From assembly GCA_023382975.1 (NCBI GenBank), contig JAHDXO010000087.1:1-36810 (forward strand): 36,810 bases of DNA, in the 5' to 3' direction. Under the pieces are notes generated by a model. The model saw nothing but the letters and a program-made list of their open reading frames with translations. It did not search any database and had not been told where the DNA came from. Below are positions 16,130 to 23,430 of this stretch, one piece after another (positions within the stretch are counted from its first letter, which is position 1; each line of letters starts with the position of its first letter). Origin of the DNA: Pirellulaceae bacterium. Lineage in GTDB: Bacteria > Planctomycetota > Planctomycetia > Pirellulales > Pirellulaceae. The translations under genes were made by a program, and so were the position numbers.

Positions 16130-16756
16130 ATGGCTGGAAAACGTATTCTGCTGGTCGAAGGCGTTGATGATGAGCACGTCATCAAACACTTGTGTGGAAA
16201 TCGTGGCGGGCCGCAACTTGACGTCAATCGCTATGATGGTGTTGATCGACTCTTGGACGGTTTTCCGGTTCGCCTGAAAGCCAGCGAGGGTGGCGAGATT
16301 GTCGGCATGGTCATCGACGCCGATACCAACGTGGCCGCACGTTGGGCCTCGCTTCGGAATCGGCTCCTGAAACTGGGATACGATACGGTGCCCAACGATC
16401 CTGCGCCCGATGGAACTGTCCTTGAGCCGCCGAGCGGGACATTGCTGCCGCGCGTCGGTATCTGGATGATGCCGGACAATCGAAACAAGGGGATTCTCGA
16501 GGACTTTCTGCGGTTCTTGATACCGGAGGGGTCACGGTTGTTCGAACATGTCAAGTCGAGCGTGGCAAACATAACGGAGGGCGAAGTTCGATTTGGTGAA
16601 CTTGATGAACCCAAAGCCCTGCTTCACACGTGGCTGGCTTGGCAGAAGGAGCCTGGCAAGCCGTTGGGAACAGCGATCACGGCTCGGTATCTCGATCCGG
16701 ATGTGCCCGAAGTCGATGTTTTCGTCTCCTGGCTGAATCGACTGTTTTCACTCTGA
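16130..16756 (+). CDS. DUF3226 Toprim-like partner of the OLD-like ATPase
   Basis: 208 residues. ATG 16130 lies one nucleotide after the ATPase stop (TGAGATG), so translation is surely coupled. DUF3226 pattern: ILLVEGVDDEHVIKHL (E10), VDRLLDGFPVRLK, GMVIDADTNVAARWASLRNRL (D63 and D65), PRVGIWMMPDN (107-117) and GILEDFL (E124, D125). The Glu plus DxD arrangement is the acidic constellation of Toprim folds found in nucleases and topoisomerases. Expected to be the effector nuclease or regulator of the upstream ATPase; inference. Not the same family as DUF4435/AriB but a structural analogue. Confidence 0.85.
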   Translation: MAGKRILLVEGVDDEHVIKHLCGNRGGPQLDVNRYDGVDRLLDGFPVRLKASEGGEIVGMVIDADTNVAARWASLRNRLLKLGYDTVPNDPAPDGTVLEPPSGTLLPRVGIWMMPDNRNKGILEDFLRFLIPEGSRLFEHVKSSVANITEGEVRFGELDEPKALLHTWLAWQKEPGKPLGTAITARYLDPDVPEVDVFVSWLNRLFSL

Positions 16757-16877
16757 GACGACAGCTTTCGCTCTTATGCGAAGACCCAGTCATGAACACG
16801 GGTCATCCGCCCCAAGCCAAGTTCCACTCTCCGTGCAAACGTTTCAGGAACCGATCCGCCGTTTGGCGATGGCTGCT

Positions 16878-18506
16878 TCAGTCGGTCGCGTTCGGCAGCG
16901 CGGCTTTCGCCTTTTTCTTGGCCGCCTTCTTGGCTTTCGGTTGGGCTTTGGGCAGCACGTTCGCCGACTCGGCCCAAGCGAACCATTGAGCGCTCAGTCG
17001 ATCCGCCTCGTCGGGATGGGCGGTGGCGAGATTATGCTGCTCGGTCCGGTCGGCACGGAGATCGAACAGTTCCCACGCGCCACCGGTGCCTTGACGAACC
17101 AGCTTGCGATCGCCAACGCGGATGGCGGCGTTGCCCTCGTGCTCCCAGTACAGCGGCCGCGCAGGAAAAACGCCCTCGCCGGTCAGCAGCGGTCGCAGAC
17201 TCTGCCCTTGCAGCGGCGTGACGGCGACGCCGTTGCGATGTTTGGGATACGTCGCCTGGCCCAGATCCACGCAGGTCGCCATCAGATCGATCAGATGGGT
17301 TGGCGTGGTGATCCAGTCGCCCTTTCCCGCACGAGGCTTCACCGCGGCGGGCCAGTGGGCAATCAAGGGCGTGGCGATGCCGCCTTCGTGGTTGTAGTGC
17401 TTGTATTTGCGGAACGGCGTGTTGTTCAAATGCGCCCAGCAGCGGCCGATGAACACGTTCGAGTGGGGATCGCCCGGCTGGTCGCCTTGATAGGTGCCCT
17501 TCACGCCCGCTTCGGCATTGCCGCCGTTGTCGGACAGAAACAGAATCAGCGTGTTGTCGAGTTGCCCTCGCTCGCGCAGCGCCTCGACCAGCTTGCCAAT
17601 GTTCTTGTCGACCTCGTCGATCATCGCAGCGTAGATCGCCATCATGTCGTCGTACCGTTTCTGTTCCTCGGACGAGAGCGAATCCCAGGCCGGGATCTCC
17701 TCCGGCCGCGGCTCCAGCTCCCAATTCTCGTCGATCAGTCCCGATGCGATCTGCCGCGCGTATCGCTGCTCGCGGAGCTTGTCCCAGCCTTCCATGTACC
17801 GGCCGCGGTACTTGGCGATCGTCTCTTCCGGCGCCATGCAGGGAAAGTGCGGCGCGGCGTGCGCGAGATACCAGAAGAACGGTTTGTCGGCCGCGATCGC
17901 TTCGTCCATGAAACGGATTCCCTGTTCGGTCCACAGGTCGCTGCCGTACCAAGGCGGATTGAGCCGCGGATCGTCGCGCGCGATTTCCTGGCCGTTCAGG
18001 AACACCTGCGTTCCGCCCTTGGAACCCGTTTGATTCGAGAAGTGCAGTCCGCCCGCCGGCATGTTCAGGCTGCGCTGGAAGCCGCGTCCCCACGGTGTCA
18101 CTCCATGCTCGAAACCGACATGCCACTTGCCGGTCATGGCCGTAAAGTACCCGGCATCGCCCAGCACTTCGGCGATGGTGACGCAGCGATCGTTCAGTTG
18201 GCCGCGGTAGCCGGGAAGTCCCTGGTCGGCTGTCATCCAACCGACGCCGGCTTGATGCGAGTAGAGCCCCGTCAGCAGCGACGCGCGCGTTGGGCAGCAG
18301 CGGCCCGTGTTGTAGAACTGCGAGAAGCGGACGCCGCTCGCCGCCAGCGAGTCGAGGTGCGGTGTTGGAATCTCGCTGCCGTAACAACCGATGTCGGAAA
18401 AGCCCATGTCATCGACCATGATCACGATGATATTGGGCCGTTGGGCGGCAACGAGCGTCTGCGACGCAAGTGTCAGGAATCCGATCGCTATCAAACCGGC
18501 TCTCAT
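16878..18506 (-). CDS. secreted arylsulfatase
   Basis: 542 residues from ATG 18506 with GGGAAG upstream, signal peptide ending near VAA (residue 21). Alkaline-phosphatase-superfamily sulfatase: metal-binding VDDMGFSDIGCYG (31-43), formylglycine motif C-x-P-x-R with C70 (CCPTRASLLTG 70-80), GKWHVG, and metal ligands in FLSDNGGN. The C-terminus is an unusual Lys/Ala-rich tail (AKKAAKKKAKAA). C70 needs a formylglycine-generating enzyme; the FGE-like domain at 2857-5865 lacks the catalytic cysteines and cannot be it. Planctomycetes encode many such enzymes to desulfate algal polysaccharides. Substrate unknown. Confidence 0.93.
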   Translation of the reverse strand: MRAGLIAIGFLTLASQTLVAAQRPNIIVIMVDDMGFSDIGCYGSEIPTPHLDSLAASGVRFSQFYNTGRCCPTRASLLTGLYSHQAGVGWMTADQGLPGYRGQLNDRCVTIAEVLGDAGYFTAMTGKWHVGFEHGVTPWGRGFQRSLNMPAGGLHFSNQTGSKGGTQVFLNGQEIARDDPRLNPPWYGSDLWTEQGIRFMDEAIAADKPFFWYLAHAAPHFPCMAPEETIAKYRGRYMEGWDKLREQRYARQIASGLIDENWELEPRPEEIPAWDSLSSEEQKRYDDMMAIYAAMIDEVDKNIGKLVEALRERGQLDNTLILFLSDNGGNAEAGVKGTYQGDQPGDPHSNVFIGRCWAHLNNTPFRKYKHYNHEGGIATPLIAHWPAAVKPRAGKGDWITTPTHLIDLMATCVDLGQATYPKHRNGVAVTPLQGQSLRPLLTGEGVFPARPLYWEHEGNAAIRVGDRKLVRQGTGGAWELFDLRADRTEQHNLATAHPDEADRLSAQWFAWAESANVLPKAQPKAKKAAKKKAKAALPNATD

Positions 18507-18631
18507 CGCTTCTTCCCTTCTGCTGAAATTTGACGATTACCTCCGCATCCAGAGTACCACTGGCCGCGAGCATGAAAAGAGGACGGGTTCATTTTATTGA
18601 CGTGGAGCAGGCGAGGTCGTAGGATCAGGCC

Positions 18632-18766
18632 ATGCCAAGGACCAGCCGCACAGCGTCCGAAGCGTCCGTCTACCACGTCTTGGATCGCGGGGTGGGGCGC
18701 ATGCGGCGGTTCGAGAAGGCACGCAGGGTGCAGATCCATGGAACTTTCCTCTTTTTCGCCGCGTGA
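18632..18766 (+). pseudogene. N-terminal remnant of a REP-associated (RAYT) transposase
   Basis: ATG 18632 opens MPRTSRTASEASVYHVLDRG, close to the conserved start of Y1/RAYT transposases (MPR-x-R...HV-x-RG), and continues VGRMRRFEKARR. It then runs into IHGTFLFFAA and a stop at 18764-18766. The HUH motif, catalytic Tyr and the rest of the roughly 200-residue protein are absent. The last 29 nt overlap the start of the URO-D gene in another frame, so the remnant supplies that gene's leader. Non-functional. Confidence 0.65.
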
Positions 18767-19799
18767 ACGATGGATGGCGCTGCTGGCTGGCGAGCGGCCC
18801 GACCGCATTCCGACCGATTATCAGGCGACGCCCGAAGTGACCGCGCGGCTGCTGAGGAACCTGGGGTGCGCGGATCTCGAGGCCCTGTACCGGCGGCTGC
18901 ACATCGATGCGCGCCGGTTCGTCGCGGCCCGACCGCTGCGGGAGCATCATCCGGACGATCCGCAGGCCGATGTGTGGGGCGTCCGCTTCCGGACGGTCGA
19001 CTACGGCACCGGGGCGTACGACGAGCCGGCCTTCCAACCGCTGGCCCAGATGACCACGGTGGCCGAGATCGACGCGTATCGCTGGCCCGATCCGGATGAT
19101 TTCGACTACGACGCAATCCGCCGCGAACTGGATGCGGACGACGGCTACCGGCCGATCCATTGCGGCTGTTACGAGCCGTTCTTGCTGTACGGATATCTCC
19201 GCGGCTTGGAGCAGTCGTTCGAGGATCTGGCATTGCGTCCCGACATGGCCGATGCGATTCTCGGACACCTTTTCGATTTCCACTTCGAGCATCTGCGGCG
19301 CAGCTTCGAAGCCGGCGGCGGGCGGATCGATCTGACGTGGGTGGCCGAAGATCTCGGCTCGCAGACCGGCCCGTTGATCGGTCTGGAGACGTACCGACGC
19401 TACCTGCTGCCCAACCAGATCCGCATGGCGGACCTGGCCCGCTCGCACGGCATCCATGTGATGTACCACACCGACGGCGCTGCACGGCTCTTCCTGCCGG
19501 ATTTGATCGAGCGGGTCGGCATCGAGATCCTAAACCCGATCCAGTGGCGATGTCCGGGGATGGAACGAGAAGGACTGGTCGCCGATTTCGGCGACCGGTT
19601 GATCTTTCACGGCTCGATCGACAACCAGCACACGTTGCCGTTTGGATCGGTGGACGACGTCCGCGCCGAAGTCCGCGAGAGCATCGAGATCTACCGCACC
19701 GCGCGCTGGATCTGCAATCCCTGCCACAACCTGCAGCCTATCACGCCGACGGAGAACATCGTGGCGATGTACGAGACCATCCATCGTTCCGGACAATGA
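18738..19799 (+). CDS. URO-D/MtaA-family protein
   Basis: 353 residues from ATG 18738 (MELSSFSPRERWMALLAG). Uroporphyrinogen-decarboxylase superfamily: SPRERWMALLAGERPDRIP start, PFLLYGYLRGLEQSFEDL, DLTWVAEDLGSQTGPLI, HGIHVMYHTDGA, LNPIQWRCPGME, FHGSIDNQHTLPFG and a C-terminal NPCHNLQPITPTENIVAM. The haem enzyme HemE normally starts with a porphyrin-binding motif not seen here; the C-terminal form fits the methyltransferase-like or catabolic branch found next to sugar or sulfatase genes. The reaction is unknown. The ribosome binding site is weak, and the leader is RAYT debris. Confidence 0.85.
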   Translation: MELSSFSPRERWMALLAGERPDRIPTDYQATPEVTARLLRNLGCADLEALYRRLHIDARRFVAARPLREHHPDDPQADVWGVRFRTVDYGTGAYDEPAFQPLAQMTTVAEIDAYRWPDPDDFDYDAIRRELDADDGYRPIHCGCYEPFLLYGYLRGLEQSFEDLALRPDMADAILGHLFDFHFEHLRRSFEAGGGRIDLTWVAEDLGSQTGPLIGLETYRRYLLPNQIRMADLARSHGIHVMYHTDGAARLFLPDLIERVGIEILNPIQWRCPGMEREGLVADFGDRLIFHGSIDNQHTLPFGSVDDVRAEVRESIEIYRTARWICNPCHNLQPITPTENIVAMYETIHRSGQ

Positions 19800-19898
19800 G
19801 CGAGCGAAAGTGGCTCGGTCGGGAACCGGCCACACCACGACAAGACAGAATCGGGACAAGAACTGCCGACGACAACCGCACCGCTGCCTCCGCCACCC

Positions 19899-20183
19899 GT
19901 GGAGACTTTGGAGCAGGCCGACAAGCGTCTGCAGGCAGACGCCGAGCAGGCTTCGTCCTCGCCCGAGCATCAAACGGTAGCACAGGAGTTGCTGTCGCTG
20001 GCCGACAAGGCCATTCTCGATTCCGAGATCGAATTGGCCAAGCGAATCGTCGAACGCGCTCTGGCTGCGGCCCGTAAATCGGAATCGGATGCCCTGGTGA
20101 AGCAAGCCACCTTGCTGTGGAGCGAACTGGAGCGGGACATTTCGCCGTCCGCGGCTGGTCAAGCGAAGGGACAAAAAGATTGA
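19899..20183 (+). CDS. small helical protein, start uncertain
   Basis: 94 residues from GTG 19899. The same frame is open back to the URO-D stop and reads a Pro-rich stretch (LPTTTAPLPPPP) just before the GTG, so the true start may lie upstream at a non-ATG codon, or the gene may have lost its N-terminus. The rest is two or three charged helices (ETLEQADKRLQADAEQ, LADKAILDSEIELAKRIVERALAAARK). A competing ATG at 19796 overlaps the URO-D stop (ATGA) but opens a low-quality Arg/Gly-rich frame. The last codons form part of an inverted repeat. Function unknown. Confidence 0.55.
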   Translation: METLEQADKRLQADAEQASSSPEHQTVAQELLSLADKAILDSEIELAKRIVERALAAARKSESDALVKQATLLWSELERDISPSAAGQAKGQKD

Positions 20184-20282
20184 TGACAAAAAGATGTTCA
20201 TTAGGACCCTGTGATGCGAGATTTTTTTGTCATCAATTTTTTTGTCATCAATTTTTTTGTCATCAATTTTTTTGTCATCAAT
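20170..20282. repeat. 15-bp tandem repeat with inverted partner
   Basis: Four perfect copies of ATTTTTTTGTCATCA at 20221-20235, 20236-20250, 20251-20265 and 20266-20280. About 25 nt upstream (20170-20196) lies an inverted, slightly degenerate double copy (GACAAAAAGATTGATGACAA and onward) that can pair with two of the units and that includes the stop codon of the small helical protein. The unit is five codons long, so it produces a spurious MTKKL repeat on the minus strand. AT-rich in a GC-rich genome. Confidence 0.9.
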
Positions 20283-20336
20283 TGCTGACTGAGGAAGTCT
20301 GGCGCCACACGAGCCAAATAACTAAGGAGACCACCC

Positions 20337-21629
20337 ATGCCGTCCAGCCGATGCAGTGTTCTTGTGCGAATGGTGATCCTGGCGTCGTGCATTGCCGCGG
20401 CAGGCGAATTGTCGGCCCAGCCGAAGACACCCGTCCCGGACGCGGACGCTCAGCAAACTGCCAAGAAGGCGGCGGGCGAGTTGTTTGCGGATCGTTTCAA
20501 GCAGGCCAAGACGACCGCCGAGAAAACAGCCCTGGCGACCGACATGATGGACGCGGCAGGCAAGGTCCAGGCCGGTTCAGCCGACCAGTATGTTCTGCTG
20601 AAGATTGCGCTCGCAGTGGCGGCCGGAACCGGCGACGCAGCGTTGAAGGCGGCAGCGATCAAAGACCTACGCGGCGCCGATTCAGCCGACGAGCAAGCGG
20701 CGATCGGCGATGCGTGGTGGGACGTGGCCGAAACCAAGCAGGGCGAAGAACGGGACACGCTGCGGCTTCGCGCCGGATTCTGGTATCGACAAGCCGAGCC
20801 GAAGTTGGCCGGAGGCCTGGTAGGGCTGAAAGTCAAACAGCGATTGGCAGAACTGGAGAAACTTGAGCGGGAGGTCCCGGCGGCTCCCAGCGACGCAACG
20901 GTACACCGCGGCGCAGATCCGCGCCAGCAACTGCTCCAGGGGGCCGTTTTGCTCATGACGTTCGAGCCCGATACGTTTACACCGAGAGATGGCCAAGTGG
21001 TCGTTGCTGATTTGAGCGGGTGCGGGAACCACGGCATTGTGGAAGCAGCAAAGCTGATTCCTGCCGGCCAAGCGGGCGCTGCGCTTCAGTTCGAGGGCAA
21101 AGCTTCGGTCGTCTTGCCAACCCTTGCAAACCAATTGGCACAGCGGCTGAGACAGTTGTCCGTCAGTTGTTGGGTGCTGCCTGCCGATCTCAAAGGGGAC
21201 TCGATAGTGTTGGATGTCGGCTTCGTCGCAAACGCGAGCATCACCCTCTACCGCAACGACGACAAATTTCGCTTCTCGCTTTGCGAGATCGCCTGCGAGT
21301 CCGAGGGATTGCGACCGAGGACGTGGTATCACGTGGTCGCCGTTTGGAACGGAATCGAACAGAGGCTCTACGTCGACGGCGTGCTGGCCGCCAAGATCCC
21401 CAACGACCGGCTTGTACTCGATGCAACGACCATTGCCGTGGACCACGGCGCGCGGCTTGGTACTCAAGCGAAATCGGCTTCCCGCGCAGGACGATACTTC
21501 CAAGGGTTGATCGACGAAGTCGCCATTTTTAATCGAGCTTTGTCAGAGGACGAGATACAACTCCTCTTCCAGCTTGGAAAGCGAGGTGAACCGCTCGCAA
21601 AGTCCGCGCGAACTCGTTTAGGCCGCTAG
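20337..21629 (+). CDS. secreted LamG-domain protein
   Basis: 430 residues from ATG 20337, with an excellent Shine-Dalgarno AAGGAG (20324-20329). Signal peptide with predicted cleavage near GELSAQ (residue 28). N-terminal half (about 30-190): Ala/Lys-rich helical repeats of a type found in planctomycete secreted proteins (GDAWWDVAETKQGEERDTLRL, AGFWYRQAEPKL). C-terminal half (about 205-410): LamG/concanavalin-like jelly roll (DLSGCGNHG, ALQFEGKASVVLP, FSLCEI, TWYHVVAVWNG, LYVDGVLAAKI, FQGLIDEVAIFNRALSEDEI). Predicted to be extracellular carbohydrate- or matrix-binding; ligand unknown. A 225-bp stretch (20751-20975) recurs at 28760-28984. Confidence 0.88.
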   Translation: MPSSRCSVLVRMVILASCIAAAGELSAQPKTPVPDADAQQTAKKAAGELFADRFKQAKTTAEKTALATDMMDAAGKVQAGSADQYVLLKIALAVAAGTGDAALKAAAIKDLRGADSADEQAAIGDAWWDVAETKQGEERDTLRLRAGFWYRQAEPKLAGGLVGLKVKQRLAELEKLEREVPAAPSDATVHRGADPRQQLLQGAVLLMTFEPDTFTPRDGQVVVADLSGCGNHGIVEAAKLIPAGQAGAALQFEGKASVVLPTLANQLAQRLRQLSVSCWVLPADLKGDSIVLDVGFVANASITLYRNDDKFRFSLCEIACESEGLRPRTWYHVVAVWNGIEQRLYVDGVLAAKIPNDRLVLDATTIAVDHGARLGTQAKSASRAGRYFQGLIDEVAIFNRALSEDEIQLLFQLGKRGEPLAKSARTRLGR

Positions 21630-21862
21630 GGTTCTGTTTCTACGCGGTCTCCGTTGTTATCGAGGCACAGGTAGCGGAGTTGTATCAGCCGTCCGATTCC
21701 CTCCAGTCCCACGTCAGTGACTGAGCCGGCTTGGATGTCCAGGTTTTGAAGTTCCAGCAGTCCTTGGGGATGCTCCACTCCGGCGTCGGTGAACCGGCTT
21801 GCGAGTATCCGCTCTTGAAGCTGCGTTAGTTCCCCGAACTGCCCCCGCCCGGCCTTCGTCAC
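21626..21862 (-). pseudogene. fragment of a leucine-rich-repeat gene
   Basis: The minus-strand frame reads ...NLAATQVTKAG...RFTDAGVEHPQGLLELQNLD...VTDVGLEGIGRLIQLRYLCLDNN, which matches the last two or three LRR units of the type in the gene at 23427-24998. There is an in-frame stop just upstream and no signal peptide or N-terminal domain. Its TAG shares the CTAG at 21626-21629 with the stop of the plus-strand LamG gene. Remnant of a second LRR gene. Confidence 0.6.
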
Positions 21863-21921
21863 CTGTGTGGCGGCGAGGTTCAGGAATCAGAGTTGCCTGA
21901 TACGTGCCCCGCGAGCAGAAT

Positions 21922-22021
21922 GTGGCCCGCGGGCGCCGAACGCGGGTCAGGTCTCTTGCCCCGGGGGGCGCCGAACGCGGGTCGGATCTCGTGGCCCGCG
22001 GGCGCCGAACGCGGGCCGGAT
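21922..22021 (+). repeat. three GC-rich 33-36 nt tandem repeats
   Basis: The core GCGCCGAACGCGGG occurs at 21933, 21969 and 22002 (periods 36 and 33), each preceded by GGCCCGCGG or a variant and followed by TCGGAT or a variant. They lie in the gene-poor stretch 21863-22194, between the LRR remnant and the small membrane protein; I see no gene there. No spacer-like variation as in CRISPR. Confidence 0.8.
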
Positions 22022-22194
22022 GGCAACTCTGCGATCTCTCTTCAGAGGCTTGACAGACAACGGCTCGATTCGATAATTCAGGCACAGATTCAGGCGGGCT
22101 AGACCGCCGCGCCGGTCGGCCAATTGCCGGGCAGCGGCGCCCGGGACAGGCCGTTCGGGACAATCACTCGTTCGTGCGGAAGCAGGTTTCGGTT

Positions 22195-22521
22195 ATGCCC
22201 CTCTTACGTCACTGGCTTGGTGGAGCAAGCTCGATCGGCGATGGCTTGGACGGATCTCCAGAGGGTGACGCTTTCACGCAGTGGATTCTCGGTGTCATCT
22301 TTCCTGTGATCATCGGAATCGGAGGTGTCGTGTTTCTGGTCCGGCAAACGTACGGCTTCGGCACGTTTGTCGCGATTTTCGCCGCCTTTCTGCATTTCCA
22401 CTACTTCTGGGGACTCACTGGCGAGCACGTCTACGTCAGCGTCCTCGGAAAAAACATCGCGGCCTTGGGAATGATTCTCTGCCTCGCCTACGGGATGTAT
22501 GTATTCATATTTCGCATGTGA
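22195..22521 (+). CDS. small three-helix membrane protein
   Basis: 108 residues from ATG 22195; a GTG at 22174 in the same frame is an alternative start. Hydrophobic segments at about 37-55, 60-78 and 90-106 (WILGVIFPVIIGIGGVVFLV, FVAIFAAFLHFHYFW, IAALGMILCLAYGMYVFIF). No recognised family or catalytic motif. It lies about 100 nt upstream of another small membrane protein on the same strand, possibly co-transcribed. Function unknown. Confidence 0.55.
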   Translation: MPLLRHWLGGASSIGDGLDGSPEGDAFTQWILGVIFPVIIGIGGVVFLVRQTYGFGTFVAIFAAFLHFHYFWGLTGEHVYVSVLGKNIAALGMILCLAYGMYVFIFRM

Positions 22522-22620
22522 TCGCCAAACATCCAACGTACGTCCGGGATGCTGGCTGGGTCACTCCCGCTGCCCGCGAGATCCGGGGCGTTACGGGGCA
22601 AGAACATCGGATGATGACCC

Positions 22621-23139
22621 GTGACAGCAAATGACGCTCGTGACAAGTTTCCTCTTCAGTTCGCGCTTTCGACGGCGTTCTTGGGCTTGACCGCCATCGC
22701 GATTCTCTGCGCGGTTGCTCGCTGGGAACGCGCATTCCCGTACTGGACGCTTGTCCCTGCCGCGGTTCTTGTACTCGCATGCGTTGTCGCCCGGCGCAAT
22801 CGGTTGCCTGATCTCGCGTGGGGGCTGATTTCGATCGCGTGGCTCATCACGCTCATCGATGTGACAAATTCCCTGATCAAATCCTTCGGGATACTCGGCG
22901 GTCCGCCACCCGCTCATGAAATGCAAACAAGATTCTGGCACGCGTATGGCTCGGCTGTCGCCCTTCCGGCATTCCTAACACTCCCCGCCGTCTATTGGGC
23001 CGCAAAGGCATCTGTTGGTTTTTCGTCTCGTGCCCGAAAATGGCTCATTGCCGGCCCGATGATCGCTTTTGCCGACAGTACCCTGGTAACGGTATTTCTC
23101 GTCATTCTAATCGGTTATGCTTGGGATCTGCTGACGTGA
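22621..23139 (+). CDS. four- to five-helix membrane protein, unknown function
   Basis: 172 residues from GTG 22621. Hydrophobic segments at about 15-33, 42-57, 65-80, 112-128 and 144-168, with short polar loops. An intervening loop carries GGPPPAHEMQTRFWHAYGSA. No family recognised. Codon usage is ordinary for the region. An ATG overlapping in another frame (22632) gives no protein. Confidence 0.6.
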   Translation: MTANDARDKFPLQFALSTAFLGLTAIAILCAVARWERAFPYWTLVPAAVLVLACVVARRNRLPDLAWGLISIAWLITLIDVTNSLIKSFGILGGPPPAHEMQTRFWHAYGSAVALPAFLTLPAVYWAAKASVGFSSRARKWLIAGPMIAFADSTLVTVFLVILIGYAWDLLT

Positions 23140-23184
23140 CGACCGATGCAAATGGACACCATCATGCCCTGTTGCGTCGCCTCT

Positions 23185-23340
23185 GCCCTGAAGGGGCTCG
23201 ACATATCAGCCCAGGGCAAGGCGACGCGAGTGGTGCGCGCCGTCGCCCTGGGTGCCGAATCATTGCGGCGAAGAAGCCCTGAAGGGGCGGTACAACCGAT
23301 GCATCGGCTTGTGTCGCCCTTTCCAAGGCTTCGGGACAAC
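23185..23340. repeat. GCCCTGAAGGGGC intergenic repeat block
   Basis: The palindrome-like word GCCCTGAAGGGGC occurs at 23185-23197 and 23276-23288. Between them lie partly inverted segments (GCCCAGGGCAAGGCGACG against CGTCGCCCTGGG), and after them comes CGATGCATCGG, also palindromic. These pairs are typical of planctomycete interspersed repeats. The block replaces the 3' part of the small gene at 23260-23430. Confidence 0.7.
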
Positions 23341-23430
23341 ACCTAACAGCATGACAATCATCATCGTCCGCAGTCTGAACTGCAGCCAACGACGGCGGGG
23401 CTTCGGGGTGGGCGGAGGCTTGGTGCTCAT
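23260..23430 (-). pseudogene. truncated small membrane-protein gene coupled to the LRR gene
   Basis: ATG 23430 overlaps the LRR stop (ATGA), so it was translationally coupled. The first about 32 residues (MSTKPPPTPKPRRRW, then LQFRLRTMMIVMLLGVV) match the start of planctomycete proteins of the type basic head, RRRW-F/Y-QFSLRTL, membrane helix. After GVV the frame runs straight into the CGATGCATCGG repeat block and yields PKPWKGRHKPMHRL before stopping. The repeat appears to have removed the rest. Confidence 0.5.

Noticed and set aside
19796..20077. ATG overlapping the URO-D stop (ATGA) opening a 93-codon frame
   Set aside because: Low-complexity Arg/Gly/Ala content; the alternative frame from 19899 has well-formed helices.
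20201..20392. Minus-strand frame with repeated MTKKL
   Set aside because: Pure product of the 15-bp repeat; no start context and no coding on either side.
21922..22021. CRISPR-like array
   Set aside because: Only three units; periods of 33 and 36 nt with the repeat occupying nearly all of each unit and no unique spacers.
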